A stretch of 64,000 bases of DNA from Burkholderia lata. GTDB taxonomy: Bacteria > Pseudomonadota > Gammaproteobacteria > Burkholderiales > Burkholderiaceae. The stretch lies in contig NC_007510.1 in NCBI RefSeq assembly GCF_000012945.1, positions 2,108,001-2,172,000 of the forward strand. The letters run 5' to 3'. Positions 35,577 to 46,533 of this stretch are shown in pieces (position 1 is the stretch's first letter; each line of letters begins with the position of its first letter). The position numbers were made by a program, and so were the translations under genes. The notes beneath the pieces were generated by a model, which had not been told where the DNA came from, did not search any database, and saw only the letters and a list, made by a program, of their open reading frames with translations.

Positions 35577-36173
35577 TTACGCGCCCGAACCGTCGCGCTG
35601 TGCGCGACCACGCTTGATCCACGCCTCGAGGTTGTGCGGGCGAACCGTGTCCCACTCCTCGAACGGCTGATGAATCCACGGATTCGTCGGCAGAAACTGC
35701 GTGTGATAGTCGGGCTTGACCTTCGAGCAACCCTTGTACCAGAGCACCGCCGAGCGCACGGCCGTCACCGACGGATAGCGCTCCTTCAGGTGCTCCTGCA
35801 CGCGCGCCAGCGTGACGCCCGAATCGACGAGATCGTCGACCAGCAGCACGTTGCCCGCCAGGTTGCCGCGCGTCATCGTGATGTACTGCGCGATGTCGAG
35901 GTCGCCCTGCTCCGTGCCGGCCGCTTCCCGATACGAACTCGTCGCGAGGATCGCGAGCGGCACGTCGTAGATGCGTGACAGTTGATCGCCGACGCGCAGG
36001 CCACCGCGCGCGAGGCACAGGATCTGGTCGAACTTCCAACCCGATGCATGCACCTGGAGCGCGAGCAGCTCGATGAGACGGTGATACTCGTCCCAGCCTA
36101 CCCACAGGTTCTTGTCGTCGTTGCGCGGATCGGTCATCAAGTCTGCCGCCGTCATCGTGATTTGCTGCGTCAT
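35577..36173 (-). CDS. phosphoribosyltransferase (purine salvage type)
   Basis: Type I phosphoribosyltransferase, 198 residues, with the PRPP-binding motif NVLLVDDLVDSGVTLARV near residues 108-125 and an upstream block CLARGGLRVGDQLSR. It resembles xanthine/hypoxanthine-guanine transferases of proteobacteria that use PRPP to salvage a purine base. It starts 7 bases after the purA stop, so it is co-expressed with adenylosuccinate synthetase. That purine context supports a salvage role; the base preference is not determined. It is the last gene before a terminator. Confidence 0.8.
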   Translation of the reverse strand: MTQQITMTAADLMTDPRNDDKNLWVGWDEYHRLIELLALQVHASGWKFDQILCLARGGLRVGDQLSRIYDVPLAILATSSYREAAGTEQGDLDIAQYITMTRGNLAGNVLLVDDLVDSGVTLARVQEHLKERYPSVTAVRSAVLWYKGCSKVKPDYHTQFLPTNPWIHQPFEEWDTVRPHNLEAWIKRGRAQRDGSGA

Positions 36174-36180
36174 CTGGAAA

Positions 36181-37536
<1,356 letters not shown>

Positions 37537-37640
37537 TTAGCTGGTTAAAAACGTATTCTACCTATGTTCGCGGGCGATTCCGAATTTTTCCGTTTCGCTT
37601 CAACGATATGCATGCCGAAGCACGTCCCGCGAACGCCTGT

Positions 37641-38789
37641 TTATCGGGGTTCGACCACCCATGCGCCGTTGCGCTCGACGAGCGAACGGTCGCACGCGAA
37701 CTCGTCGAGCACATGGTCGTGGCCCGGCAGTGCCTGGATCACGACCTCGCCCGCATCGCGCAGCGCCGCGACGGCCGCGCTCAGCGCGTCGTCCTGCGCC
37801 CACGGCGCGAGAATCGCGGTGCCGCGCGCCTCGACCGGCGAAATCCGCGCGAGCTCGCGCAGGTCGAGCGAGAAGCCCGTAGCCGGACGGGCACGGCCGT
37901 ACGCCTGACCAACGTGGTCGTAACGGCCGCCCCGCGCAATTGCGTTCGGCACACCGTCGATGTAGGCGCTGAACATCGCACCGCTGTGATACGCATAGCC
38001 ACGCAGGTCGCCGAGATCGATCGCCACCTCCGCACCCTTCGCCTGCGCCGCGAGTTGCGCGAGATCGTCGAGCGCGCGCGTGATTTCGGGCAGCACCGGC
38101 AAGCGCGTGCGCGCCTCGGCGAGCACGCTCGCGTCGCCGTAGAGGTGCGGCAGCGCGCGCAGCGCCGCGCGCGTATCGGCGCCGAGATCGTCGGTGAGCT
38201 CGTTCAGTAGCGGCACGTCCTTGCCCGACAGCGCGTCGTACAGCGACTCGCCGCGCTCGGCAGCCTGCGCGTCACGCGCCAGCAGCGCCGCGAGCACGCC
38301 CGCGTGGCCGAGGTCGAGACGGATACGCGACAGGCCTGCGAGATGCAGCGCGTCGAGCATCAGTTGCTGGATTTCGAGATCGGCTTCCAGCCCGGCATGC
38401 CCGTAGATTTCCGCACCGATCTGGATCTGCTCGCGCGTCGCGTGCAGGCCGCGCGGACGCGTATGCATCACGTGGCCCGCATAGCAAAGGCGCGTCACGC
38501 CCTGGCGGTTCAACAGGTGCGCGTCGATCCGCGCGACCTGCGGCGTGATGTCCGCGCGCAGGCCGAGCGTGCGGCCCGACAGCTGGTCGACCAGCTTGAA
38601 GGTGCGCAGGCGCAGATCGGCGCCGCCGCTCGTCAGCAGCGACTCGAGATACTCGAGCAGCGGCGGCATCACCATTTCGTAGCCATACGAACGGAAGCGG
38701 TCGAGCAGCCTGCGGCGCAGCTCCTCGATCTTGCGCGCTTCCGACGGCAGCACGTCGGCGATATTCTCGGGAAGTAACCAGGTCGACAT
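37641..38789 (-). CDS. hisZ: ATP phosphoribosyltransferase regulatory subunit HisZ
   Basis: HisRS-like paralogue that partners with short-form HisG to form the first enzyme of histidine biosynthesis and confers histidine feedback. The 382-residue protein has the class II aminoacyl-synthetase core ([26 protein letters not shown], then [16 protein letters not shown]) but lacks the anticodon-binding domain of HisS. True HisS is encoded at 46534-47874. The ATG at 38789 gives [15 protein letters not shown], the typical start. The gaps to DUF2065 (114 bases) and purA (113 bases) allow internal promoters. Confidence 0.95.
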   Translation of the reverse strand: MSTWLLPENIADVLPSEARKIEELRRRLLDRFRSYGYEMVMPPLLEYLESLLTSGGADLRLRTFKLVDQLSGRTLGLRADITPQVARIDAHLLNRQGVTRLCYAGHVMHTRPRGLHATREQIQIGAEIYGHAGLEADLEIQQLMLDALHLAGLSRIRLDLGHAGVLAALLARDAQAAERGESLYDALSGKDVPLLNELTDDLGADTRAALRALPHLYGDASVLAEARTRLPVLPEITRALDDLAQLAAQAKGAEVAIDLGDLRGYAYHSGAMFSAYIDGVPNAIARGGRYDHVGQAYGRARPATGFSLDLRELARISPVEARGTAILAPWAQDDALSAAVAALRDAGEVVIQALPGHDHVLDEFACDRSLVERNGAWVVEPR

Positions 38790-38903
38790 CGGTACGGTCC
38801 TACGACGGGAAACAGCGCGCGACACGCGCGCCGCGATGTGAATCGGAAATTCTGAATTCGGGCGGAACGAACGGCGGATACGCCGTCTGGATCAGGTCCC
38901 CGG

Positions 38904-39095
38904 TCAGGTCGCGAGCAGCAGCAGTATGAGCCCGAGCACCATCACGATCAGCCCGCCGATCCGGATATGATGCGGCGGCCGCTCAGCTATTCTACGAAAC
39001 GTGTCGCGCCAGGCGACGGGAAACACGAAGGGGAACGCCCCCTCGATGATCAGCATCAGCGCTACTGCGAGCAACAACGAGCCAGCCAGGTCCAT
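38904..39095 (-). CDS. DUF2065 small membrane protein
   Basis: A 63-residue inner-membrane protein with two hydrophobic helices (about residues 5-25 and 45-62) joined by a basic loop WRDTFRRIAERPPHHIRIGG. This is the DUF2065 signature, and the family is regularly encoded between hflC and purA/hisZ in proteobacteria. Its function is unknown; the position suggests a link to the HflKC-FtsH membrane complex. It lies 36 bases after the hflC stop. Confidence 0.9.
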   Translation of the reverse strand: MDLAGSLLLAVALMLIIEGAFPFVFPVAWRDTFRRIAERPPHHIRIGGLIVMVLGLILLLLAT

Positions 39096-39131
39096 GCGAG
39101 CGACGGCGCCGCTCGACGCGGCGCCCCAAGG

Positions 39132-40031
39132 TCAGTGTTTGCGGGGAGCAGGCGCCGCCGGTGCGGCACCGCCCGTCGGGCTGCGCATGAAGCGGAAGAA
39201 CTCGCTGTCGGGATCGACGACGATGATGTCGTTGCGCTTGAACGTGTTTCGGTAAGCCTGCAGGCTCGCGTAGAACTGGTAGAACTGCGGGTCGCGGCCG
39301 AATGCGTCGGCGGCAATCGTGGCAGCCTTCGCGTCGCCCTCGCCCTTGATCGTCTGCGCGGACTTGTACGCGTTCGCGAGCACGGCCTGCTGTTCGCGTT
39401 CGGCGTCCGCCTTGATCTGCTCGACGTCGGCCGCGCCTTGCGCACGCACCTGCGCCGCCTGATCGCGCAGCGCGCCGATCATCCGCTGATAGACGGCGTC
39501 GGTCTGCGCGGCCGGCAAGTCGACACGCGTCAGCTGGACATCGACCACGTCGACGCCGAAGCCGGACGCCTTCGCCTTCACTTCGTCGCGCGCCGCATCG
39601 GCGATCGCACGCTGGCCGCCGAGCGCATCGTCGAGCGCGCGCTTGCCAAGCGCGTCGCCGAGTGCGCTCTTCAGCGCGCCGGCCAGACGGTCGCCGGCTG
39701 CCGACGGGTCGCCCCCCGTCGTCGTGAAGTACTTCATCGGATCGCTGATCCGGTACTTCACCGCGTAGGCGACGAGCAGGTCATGCTTGTCTTCCGTTGC
39801 CAGTTGCAGCGGATCCGACGACTCGAGCGATTGCAGGCGCGTGTCGATCAGCGTGGCCGTCTGCAGCGGCGGCGGCAATTTGAAATGGATGCCGGGGCCT
39901 GCCAGCTCGGGCTGCGCGCCATCGCGCCCCGACAGCACGGCCGCATGGCGCGGATCGACGGTAAGGACTGTCGACGATGCCGCGAAGGCAACGATCACGA
40001 TTGCGACGACGAGCGCAATGATTCGGTTCAT
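39132..40031 (-). CDS. hflC: protease modulator HflC
   Basis: SPFH/band-7 protein that forms, with HflK, a large periplasmic cage around the FtsH protease and regulates its action. The 299-residue protein has an N-terminal membrane helix (residues about 3-22), a stomatin-like domain and a helical region with IRAQGAADVEQIKADAEREQ-type repeats. The C-terminus is Pro/Ala-rich and short. It starts 15 bases after the hflK stop, so the pair is one operon. Confidence 0.95.
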   Translation of the reverse strand: MNRIIALVVAIVIVAFAASSTVLTVDPRHAAVLSGRDGAQPELAGPGIHFKLPPPLQTATLIDTRLQSLESSDPLQLATEDKHDLLVAYAVKYRISDPMKYFTTTGGDPSAAGDRLAGALKSALGDALGKRALDDALGGQRAIADAARDEVKAKASGFGVDVVDVQLTRVDLPAAQTDAVYQRMIGALRDQAAQVRAQGAADVEQIKADAEREQQAVLANAYKSAQTIKGEGDAKAATIAADAFGRDPQFYQFYASLQAYRNTFKRNDIIVVDPDSEFFRFMRSPTGGAAPAAPAPRKH

Positions 40032-40046
40032 GTTCTGCGCTCCCCG

Positions 40047-41387
40047 TTACTTCAGATCGTCTTCGCGCGACCGGCTGCGAAACGCTTCGCGCGATCGCAG
40101 CACGTCGGTGCCCGACGCCGCCACGGCCGACGCCGCACTCGCGGGTGCCGCTGCGGCCGGCGCGACAGCCGCCGGTGCCGACGCCGCATCGGGCGTGGAT
40201 GCGCCCGTGGACCCCGCGGCGTTTTGTCGCCCCTGCTCGACGAGCTTGTCGAGCGGCAGATACACGACGCTGTTGCCGCCCTTGTTGCCGACGAACACCT
40301 TCGTCGAGTTCGAATAGATTTCCTGCATCGTCTCGAGATACATCCGCTCGCGGATCACCGCAGGCGCCTTCGAGTACTGTGCATAGACCTGCTTGAAGCG
40401 GTCGGCATCGCCCTCGGCTTCCGTGACCACGCGATCGGCATAGGCCTTCGCTTCGTCGACGAGCTTCGCCGCATCGCCCTGCGCCTTCGGCAGCAGGTCG
40501 TTTGCATATGCCTGCGCGGCGCGCTTCGCGGCTTCACGCTCGTCGCGTGCCTTCGCAACTTCGCCGTACGCGGCCTGCGTCTGCTCGGGTGCCGCAACGC
40601 TCTGCATCGTGACGGCCGTCACCTCGAGCCCCGACTGATAGCGATCGAGATCGCGCTGGATCGCGGCGGAAAGCTGCTCGCGCAGCGCGTCGCGATCCTG
40701 GTTCAGCACGTCGGCTGCGCTGCGCGTGCCGACGATCGCACGTACCGCGGCCTGGGCGGCCTGCGAGACGCTGCGCTCGGGATCGACACTGCGGAACAGG
40801 TAATCGGTCGCGGAGCGGATGCGGTACTGGACGATGAAGCGCACGTCGACGATGTCGGCATCGCGCGTCAGCATCGCCGCTTCCTTCACGTTCGCGAGAC
40901 GCACGACGTTGTTGCGGCCGATCTCGATCGAGCGGACCTGCGACGTATCGACGATCTCGTGCGACGCGAACGGATACGGCGCGCGCCAGTGCACACCCTG
41001 GCCGACCGTGCCCGACAGCTTGCCGAGCTGCAGCACGACGCCCGTCTGCCCTTCCTGTACGACGAACAGCCCGCTGCCCGCGTAGACCGCGACCAGCACG
41101 CCGATCACGATGCCGACACCGACTCGCGCGGCTCGCCCGTTGTCAGGACGGAAACCGTTGCCGCCCTTGCCGCCGAAAAGGCCGTTCAGCCGCCGGTTGA
41201 AGTTGCGCCACATCTCGTCGAGATCGGGCGGACCATCGCCGTCGCCGCCTTGCGGACGCTTCGATTCGTTCGGGCGGGGACGAGATCCGTCTTTGCCATT
41301 GCTTTCGCCGCGTCCCCAGCGGGGATCGTTGATCGACAGCAAGGCGCGCATCCGCCGCCAGGTACTCCGCTCGTTGTATTCGTTCAC
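40047..41387 (-). CDS. hflK: FtsH protease activity modulator HflK
   Basis: Partner of HflC in the FtsH-modulating complex. The 446-residue protein has a Gly/Pro-rich cytosolic N-terminus of about 85 residues (GGDGDGPPDLDEMWRNFNRR), one membrane helix at about 87-110, the band-7 domain (VQEGQTGVVLQLGK onward), and a long coiled coil with ALREQLSAAIQRDLDRYQ. The Ala/Pro-rich C-terminal tail is longer than in E. coli. It follows hflX with a 47-base gap. Confidence 0.95.
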   Translation of the reverse strand: MNEYNERSTWRRMRALLSINDPRWGRGESNGKDGSRPRPNESKRPQGGDGDGPPDLDEMWRNFNRRLNGLFGGKGGNGFRPDNGRAARVGVGIVIGVLVAVYAGSGLFVVQEGQTGVVLQLGKLSGTVGQGVHWRAPYPFASHEIVDTSQVRSIEIGRNNVVRLANVKEAAMLTRDADIVDVRFIVQYRIRSATDYLFRSVDPERSVSQAAQAAVRAIVGTRSAADVLNQDRDALREQLSAAIQRDLDRYQSGLEVTAVTMQSVAAPEQTQAAYGEVAKARDEREAAKRAAQAYANDLLPKAQGDAAKLVDEAKAYADRVVTEAEGDADRFKQVYAQYSKAPAVIRERMYLETMQEIYSNSTKVFVGNKGGNSVVYLPLDKLVEQGRQNAAGSTGASTPDAASAPAAVAPAAAAPASAASAVAASGTDVLRSREAFRSRSREDDLK

Positions 41388-41434
41388 CAGAGTTTGTTCA
41401 CCAGATTAGACGCCGGCGAACCGGCCGGGACCGG

Positions 41435-42625
41435 TTAGCGCCCGTGTTCGGAAATCGTGTGGTCTTCGTGTGGTTCAGCGGGAGCGCCGTCGAGCGCGCC
41501 GTTGGGTAACGTCGCGCTGGAAAGGTGTTCCGCGGAGGCGATTTCGGCGATGGCGGCACGCAACGTGTCGAGACCCTGACCGGTGCGCGCGCTCAAAAAG
41601 ACGCGCGAAATATTACCATACTCGTCCCGCTCGACCGCGTCGCCGCGGGCCGCCAGCTCAGGCACGGCGTCGATCTTGTTGAACACCAGCACCTGCCGGA
41701 TCGTGTCCGCGCCGATCTCGTGCAGCACGCCATTGACCTGCTCGATCTGTTCGAGCCTGACCGCGCTCGACGCATCGACCACGTGCAACAGCAGATCCGC
41801 GTGGATCGTTTCCTCGAGGGTCGCACGGAATGCGGCGACCAGCTGGTGAGGCAACTCGCGGATGAAGCCGACCGTATCCGACACGACGATCTGGCCCACT
41901 TCGTCGCCGAGGTACACGCGCCGCGACGTCGTATCGAGCGTGGCGAACAGCTGGTCGGCCGCGTACGCCTGCGCTTTCGTCAGCGCGTTGAACAGCGTCG
42001 ACTTGCCCGCGTTCGTATAGCCGACGAGCGACACCGACATCGTGCCGCTGCGCGCGCGCTGGCGGCGTTGCGTGCTGTGTTGCCGGCGCAGCCGGTCGAG
42101 TCGCGACTTCAGCATCTTGATGCGTTCGCCGATCAGCCGGCGGTCGGTTTCGAGCTGGGTTTCACCCGGGCCGCGCAGGCCGATACCACCCTTCTGCCGT
42201 TCAAGGTGGGTCCACGCGCGAATGAGCCGCGTCGACAGGTACTGAAGCTGCGCGAGCTCGACCTGCAGCTTGCCTTCGTGGCTGCGGGCACGCTGTGCAA
42301 AGATGTCGAGGATGAGGCTGGTGCGATCGACCACGCGCCTGTTAAGTGCCTGCTCCAGATTACGTTGCTGGGCGGGCGCCAATGCGTGGTTGAAGATGAC
42401 GATTTCGACGTTGTGCGCGTCGCAGGCGAGCCGGAGTTCTTCGGCTTTGCCGCTGCCGATGAACATCTTGGCATCGGGACTGGAGCGACGACCCGTGAGG
42501 GTGACTGCGGGACGGGCCCCCGCGCTGGAGGCGAGAAGACTGAGTTCTTCGAGACTGGCTTCGAAATCGGTCTTGCCGAAATCGATGCCGACGAGCGCTG
42601 CGTTGATCAAATTTTCAGGTGTCAA
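41435..42625 (-). CDS. hflX: ribosome-associated GTPase HflX
   Basis: GTPase that splits stalled or hibernating 70S ribosomes under stress. The 396-residue protein has the HflX N-terminal domain (SGKAEELRLAC, DRTSLILDIFAQRARSHEGK), glycine-rich GGIGLRGPGETQLETDRR, the P-loop GYTNAGKST at 202-210, and DTVGFIRELPHQLV (G3). The only usable start is a TTG at 42625: no ATG or GTG lies in frame before the stop that coincides with the end of hfq. The C-terminal extension of E. coli HflX is shortened here. It is downstream of hfq by 57 bases, as in E. coli. Confidence 0.93.
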   Translation of the reverse strand: MTPENLINAALVGIDFGKTDFEASLEELSLLASSAGARPAVTLTGRRSSPDAKMFIGSGKAEELRLACDAHNVEIVIFNHALAPAQQRNLEQALNRRVVDRTSLILDIFAQRARSHEGKLQVELAQLQYLSTRLIRAWTHLERQKGGIGLRGPGETQLETDRRLIGERIKMLKSRLDRLRRQHSTQRRQRARSGTMSVSLVGYTNAGKSTLFNALTKAQAYAADQLFATLDTTSRRVYLGDEVGQIVVSDTVGFIRELPHQLVAAFRATLEETIHADLLLHVVDASSAVRLEQIEQVNGVLHEIGADTIRQVLVFNKIDAVPELAARGDAVERDEYGNISRVFLSARTGQGLDTLRAAIAEIASAEHLSSATLPNGALDGAPAEPHEDHTISEHGR

Positions 42626-42682
42626 GATAAGGCGGCTGGCATCGGTCGCTCGCGGCGACCGGATGCCGGCCGCTGCGATAGG

Positions 42683-42922
42683 TTAGGACGAGGCTTCAGC
42701 GTCCGGGTGGAAATTCACCGGACGCGCCGGCACGACCGTCGAGATGGCGTGCTTGTACACCATCTGGGTCACCGTATTACGGAGCAACACGACGTACTGG
42801 TCGAACGATTCAATGTTCCCTTGCAGCTTGATGCCATTGACGAGGTAGATCGAAACGGGAACGTGCTCTTTGCGCAGTGCGTTCAAAAACGGGTCTTGTA
42901 ACAATTGCCCTTTGTTGCTCAT
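42683..42922 (-). CDS. hfq: RNA chaperone Hfq
   Basis: Hexameric Sm-like RNA chaperone that pairs small RNAs with mRNAs. The 79-residue protein shows Sm1 ([31 protein letters not shown], in part) and Sm2 ([14 protein letters not shown]), with the conserved QDPFLN and YKHA residues. The C-terminal tail is short ([10 protein letters not shown]). The ATG at 42922 (MSNKGQ) is the universal Hfq start; the upstream ATG at 42934 is not. An A/T-rich leader with TATAGT at 43002-42997 may hold its promoter. Confidence 0.97.
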
Positions 42923-42996
42923 GGCGTACTCCATCTTTTTTTGCAGGTTGATCTGGACTGGCGGCGAAGAAAAAGAGATCCGGCGCCAATCGCTAC

Positions 42997-43002
42997 ACTA
43001 TA
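42997..43002 (-). promoter_or_regulatory. candidate -10 element of hfq
   Basis: TATAGT on the minus strand, 75 bases upstream of the hfq start in the 154-base gap after der. No matching -35 was found. Confidence 0.35.
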
Positions 43003-43076
43003 GCCGATTTTGCCTGGCCCGCCCGGGGCATAGGCCTTGCGGCCAACCCCTTGCGTGACGCGTGTAACAGACGTCT

Positions 43077-44414
43077 TCAGCTCTTGTCCGCGTACGGATT
43101 GTTCGACGAACGGAACTCTATGCGCAATGGAGTCCCTGTCAGTGAGAAAGTTTCGCGGAACCGGTTTTCCAGGTAACGCTTGTACGTTTCGGTCACCGCA
43201 TCGAGCGCGTTACCGTGGATGACAATCAACGGCGGATTCTGGCCGCCCTGGTGCGCGTAGCGCAGCTTCGGACGCACCGGGCCGCGACGGCGCGGCTGCT
43301 GGAACTCGACGGCCTCGATCAGCGCGCGCGTGAGCTTCGGCGTCGGCAGCTTCGCCATTGCCGCCGCGTATGCGTCGTCGACCGAGCGCATCAGCGCGCC
43401 GATGCCGGTCTTCTTCGCGGCCGAAATGTAATGCGATTTCGCGAAGTCGAGGAATTTCAGCTTGCGGGTCAAATCCGCTTTCGCGCGATCACGCGCATGC
43501 TCGTCGAGGCCGTCCCACTTGTTGACGCCGATCACGAGCGCGCGACCCTGTTCGACGACGAAGCCGGCGATGTGTGCGTCCTGGTCGGAAATGTCCTGCT
43601 GCGCATCCAGCAGAAGAATGACGACGTTCGCATCGGAGATCGACTGCAGCGTCTTCACGACCGAGAATTTCTCGATCGCCTCGAACACCTTGCCACGACG
43701 ACGCAGGCCGGCCGTGTCGATCAGCGTGTATTTCTTGCCGTTACGCTCGAAGTCGACGTAGATCGAATCGCGCGTCGTGCCCGGCATGTCGAACGCGATC
43801 ACGCGATCTTCACCGATCAGCGCGTTCACGAGCGTCGACTTGCCGACGTTCGGACGGCCGACGATCGCGATCTTGATGCCGCGCGACGGGTCGTCCTCGT
43901 CCGCTTCCTCCGGCTGACCGGCGTACGCGACTTCCAGCGCCTCGTTGATCATGTCGGTCACGCCGTCGCCGTGCGCGGCGGAGATCGCCCGCGGGTCGCC
44001 GAGCCCGAGCTCGTAGAAGTCCGTCGCGACCGCCGTGTACTTCATCCCCTCGGCCTTGTTGACGACGAGGAAGATCGGCCGGCCGGTCTTGCGCAGGTAG
44101 TCGGCGATCGACTTGTCCTGCGGCGCAAGGCCGTTGCGGCCGTCGACGATGAACACGACGACGTCGGCTTCCTCGACGGCCTGCCGCGTCTGGCGCGCCA
44201 TCTCGTGCAGGATGCCGTCCTTCGCGACGGGCTCGAAGCCGCCCGTATCGACGACCAGGTAAGGCCGCTCGCCGACGCGCCCTTCGCCGTAATGGCGATC
44301 GCGCGTCAGGCCCGGCAAGTCGGCGACCAGCGCATCACGCGAGCGCGTGAGCCGGTTGAACAGCGTGGATTTCCCCACATTGGGGCGCCCAACAAGGGCA
44401 ATGACCGGTTTCAT
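43077..44414 (-). CDS. der: ribosome biogenesis GTPase Der (EngA)
   Basis: Essential double GTPase needed for maturation of the 50S subunit. The 445-residue protein has two G domains, each with GRPNVGKST (residues 8-16 and about 187-195), with the corresponding DTGGF and DTAGL switch motifs, and a C-terminal KH-like domain. The ATG at 44414 is preceded 21 bases upstream by a perfect hairpin (44436-44460). It lies downstream of bamB as in other proteobacteria, but with an unusually long 247-base gap. Confidence 0.97.
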   Translation of the reverse strand: MKPVIALVGRPNVGKSTLFNRLTRSRDALVADLPGLTRDRHYGEGRVGERPYLVVDTGGFEPVAKDGILHEMARQTRQAVEEADVVVFIVDGRNGLAPQDKSIADYLRKTGRPIFLVVNKAEGMKYTAVATDFYELGLGDPRAISAAHGDGVTDMINEALEVAYAGQPEEADEDDPSRGIKIAIVGRPNVGKSTLVNALIGEDRVIAFDMPGTTRDSIYVDFERNGKKYTLIDTAGLRRRGKVFEAIEKFSVVKTLQSISDANVVILLLDAQQDISDQDAHIAGFVVEQGRALVIGVNKWDGLDEHARDRAKADLTRKLKFLDFAKSHYISAAKKTGIGALMRSVDDAYAAAMAKLPTPKLTRALIEAVEFQQPRRRGPVRPKLRYAHQGGQNPPLIVIHGNALDAVTETYKRYLENRFRETFSLTGTPLRIEFRSSNNPYADKS

Positions 44415-44435
44415 CTGTGTTTTCTACGGTGATGC

Positions 44436-44460
44436 GCAGCAGCGGGAGGCCCGCTGCTGC
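44436..44460. promoter_or_regulatory. perfect hairpin in the der leader
   Basis: 11-bp arms GCAGCAGCGGG (44436-44446) and CCCGCTGCTGC (44450-44460) with a 3-base loop, ending 21 bases before the der ATG. It could affect ribosome access or mark a processing or termination point after bamB. Confidence 0.5.
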
Positions 44461-44571
44461 GGGCGGCTGCGCTGAATGAAAATATCACGAATTCGCGCCG
44501 CGCCGGATGCGCGCGCCTGGCGCGCGTTGCGCGCCGTCGTCTTTCGTCTCGAACTGCCTTTCAAATACCGA

Positions 44572-44592
44572 GCGGCCGGGAGCACCGGCCGC
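44572..44592. terminator. hairpin in the bamB-der gap
   Basis: GCGGCCGG (44572-44579) and CCGGCCGC (44585-44592) with a 5-base loop, 70 bases after the bamB stop. No U-run follows, so it is terminator-like only. Confidence 0.4.
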
Positions 44593-44661
44593 CTTCAAGT
44601 CGCGCAGCCGCGGCGCGCGGGACAAGCCCGTCGCGCCGCGGCCGTGCATGTTTCCTGCGCG

Positions 44662-45807
44662 TCAGCGCGGACGAAATCCGTACAGGCCGCCGTCCTTCGT
44701 CTGCACGACGAGCGTATTGCCCGCGAGGACCGGCGCCGCCGTAATCGCGCTGCCGTCGGTCTTCATCCGTGCAATGAAGCTGCCGTCTTCGCGCGACAGG
44801 AAGTGCACGAAGCCCTTGTAATCGCCCATCACGACCGCGTGCCCGAGCAGATACGGCACGCCGACGTCACGGCTTTTCAGCTTGTCGTTGCGCCACAGCT
44901 GGTTGCCCGAAGCGGCGTCGTACGCCGTCACGACCGACCAGTCGTCGCCGCCGGCGACCACCGAATCATCCTGCGCGAGACCGCTGCGGCTCGAGAACGC
45001 CTTTTCCCACAGCGGGCGGCCCGAGTTCGCATCGAAGCAGCCCAGCTGACCCTGGAACGTCACCGCGCAGGCTTCCGCGCCCACGAGCGTCGGCGGACCG
45101 CTGACGTCGTTGATGCGCTCGACCTCGGTCACGCCCTTCGGGAACGACACCGGCGTCTGCCAGAACGGCTCGCCCGTCTGCAGGTTGATTGCGACCAGCC
45201 CGCCGCCGGGGAAGCCCGCCAGCACCGCTGCGTCACCCGCGAACGTCATGCCGGCCGACACGCGCAGGTTCAGCGGCACCGCGCGGTTGCGGTAGTTCCA
45301 CTTCTGCTCGCCCGTCTGCGCGTTGAACGCGATCACCTGGCCGTCGATCGTGCGGACGACCACGAGGCCGTTGCCCACGAGCGGCGGCGAGAAGATCTCG
45401 CCCTGCACGCTGGTGTTCCACAGTGGCTTGCCGTCCGGGCCCAGCACGAACACGCCGCCCTTCAGCGCGCCGACCGCGGTCAGGTTGCCGTCGCTGCCGA
45501 CACCGGCCGACAGGTCGGAGCCGACCTTCGCGCGCCAGAGCGTCTGGCCCGTCTTCGCGTCGATCTTCTCGACCGAACCGTTTTCGCCCGCTGCATAGAC
45601 GGCGTCGCCCACGGCCACCGGCGAGAACAGGTAGCGCCCGCCCTTGCCGACGCTCGCCTTCCAGACCTGTTGCACGTCCATCACGGGCTTGAACTCGGTG
45701 AGCGGCGTCGGCACGCGGCGCGCGTCCTTCGACGACGAGCAGGCCGCCAGTGCGAGGACAGCCGCCGCGCAGGCAACGGGCACAGCGTAACGTTTCAGCA
45801 AATTCAT
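44662..45807 (-). CDS. bamB: outer membrane protein assembly factor BamB
   Basis: Lipoprotein of the BAM complex, an eight-bladed PQQ-type beta-propeller that helps deliver beta-barrel substrates. The 381-residue protein has lipobox ALAAC with Cys23 and repeated blade motifs of the type G-x-V-x-A-L/I-D-A-x-T/S-G-x-x-L/W-W (EKIDAKTGQTLWRAKV, VIAFNAQTGEQKWNYR, YDAASGNQLWRND). It sits between yfgM (41-base gap) and der, the standard order. Together with bamD at 26498 it makes two BAM accessory lipoproteins in this window. Confidence 0.95.
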   Translation of the reverse strand: MNLLKRYAVPVACAAAVLALAACSSSKDARRVPTPLTEFKPVMDVQQVWKASVGKGGRYLFSPVAVGDAVYAAGENGSVEKIDAKTGQTLWRAKVGSDLSAGVGSDGNLTAVGALKGGVFVLGPDGKPLWNTSVQGEIFSPPLVGNGLVVVRTIDGQVIAFNAQTGEQKWNYRNRAVPLNLRVSAGMTFAGDAAVLAGFPGGGLVAINLQTGEPFWQTPVSFPKGVTEVERINDVSGPPTLVGAEACAVTFQGQLGCFDANSGRPLWEKAFSSRSGLAQDDSVVAGGDDWSVVTAYDAASGNQLWRNDKLKSRDVGVPYLLGHAVVMGDYKGFVHFLSREDGSFIARMKTDGSAITAAPVLAGNTLVVQTKDGGLYGFRPR

Positions 45808-45848
45808 CGGTTAGCGAAGCAGAGTTAAGAGGTTGAGGGGACCGGGGT

Positions 45849-46478
45849 TCAGCCGCCGAGCGCGTCCAGCTTGAACTGCACGAGCTGGCGCGCAGACTGG
45901 TCGTCCTTCGACAGGCCGTCGAGCGCGAGCTTGTAAGCCGCGCGCGCATCGTCGGTCTTGCCTTGCGCGGCAAGCAGATCGCCGCGGCGATCGGCCACGA
46001 GGCCCTTGAATGCATCGACCGGCGTACCCGACAGCAGCGCGAGGCCCGCATCGTACGCCTTCTCGTCGAGCAGCAGCGACGCGAGACGCAGCTTCGCGAT
46101 CTGCTTGTACTCGTCATCCTTGGCGTGATCGACGGCCCATTGCAGTTGCGCCTTCGCACCGGCCGAGTCGCCGGCTGCGTACAGCGTCTTCGCAGCGGAA
46201 AGTGCGGCCATCTGCGCATACGGCGTGCTGCCGAACTTGTCTTCCATGTCGGCGGCCGCGCGAGCCATCGTCGCCTTGTCGTTCGCGGCGGCGGCCTTCT
46301 GGACCTGTTCGTACAGCCCGGACGCCTCGGCAGCCTGACGGCGCTGCCAGTAGTTCCAGCCGTTGAAACCGGCCGCGACGACGAGCGCCGCGAGCACGAT
46401 CCACGTGGTGAGGTTGCCCCAGCGGGCCCACCACGCCTTGAGACTTTCAATCGATTCTTGTTCGTCGTGATAACTCAT
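45849..46478 (-). CDS. yfgM: YfgM-like tetratricopeptide protein (ancillary SecYEG translocon subunit)
   Basis: Inner-membrane protein with one N-terminal helix (about residues 22-44) and a periplasmic TPR-like domain, 209 residues. YfgM associates with PpiD at the SecYEG translocon and takes part in envelope protein trafficking and stress responses. The opening YHDEQESIESLKAWWARWGN is characteristic of this family. Its position between hisS and bamB matches that in E. coli and other proteobacteria. Confidence 0.9.
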   Translation of the reverse strand: MSYHDEQESIESLKAWWARWGNLTTWIVLAALVVAAGFNGWNYWQRRQAAEASGLYEQVQKAAAANDKATMARAAADMEDKFGSTPYAQMAALSAAKTLYAAGDSAGAKAQLQWAVDHAKDDEYKQIAKLRLASLLLDEKAYDAGLALLSGTPVDAFKGLVADRRGDLLAAQGKTDDARAAYKLALDGLSKDDQSARQLVQFKLDALGG

Positions 46479-46533
46479 CGGCGAGCGATTCCTTCCTGTT
46501 CAGGCCGTTTTTGTCGAGCGGATGCCAGCGCGA

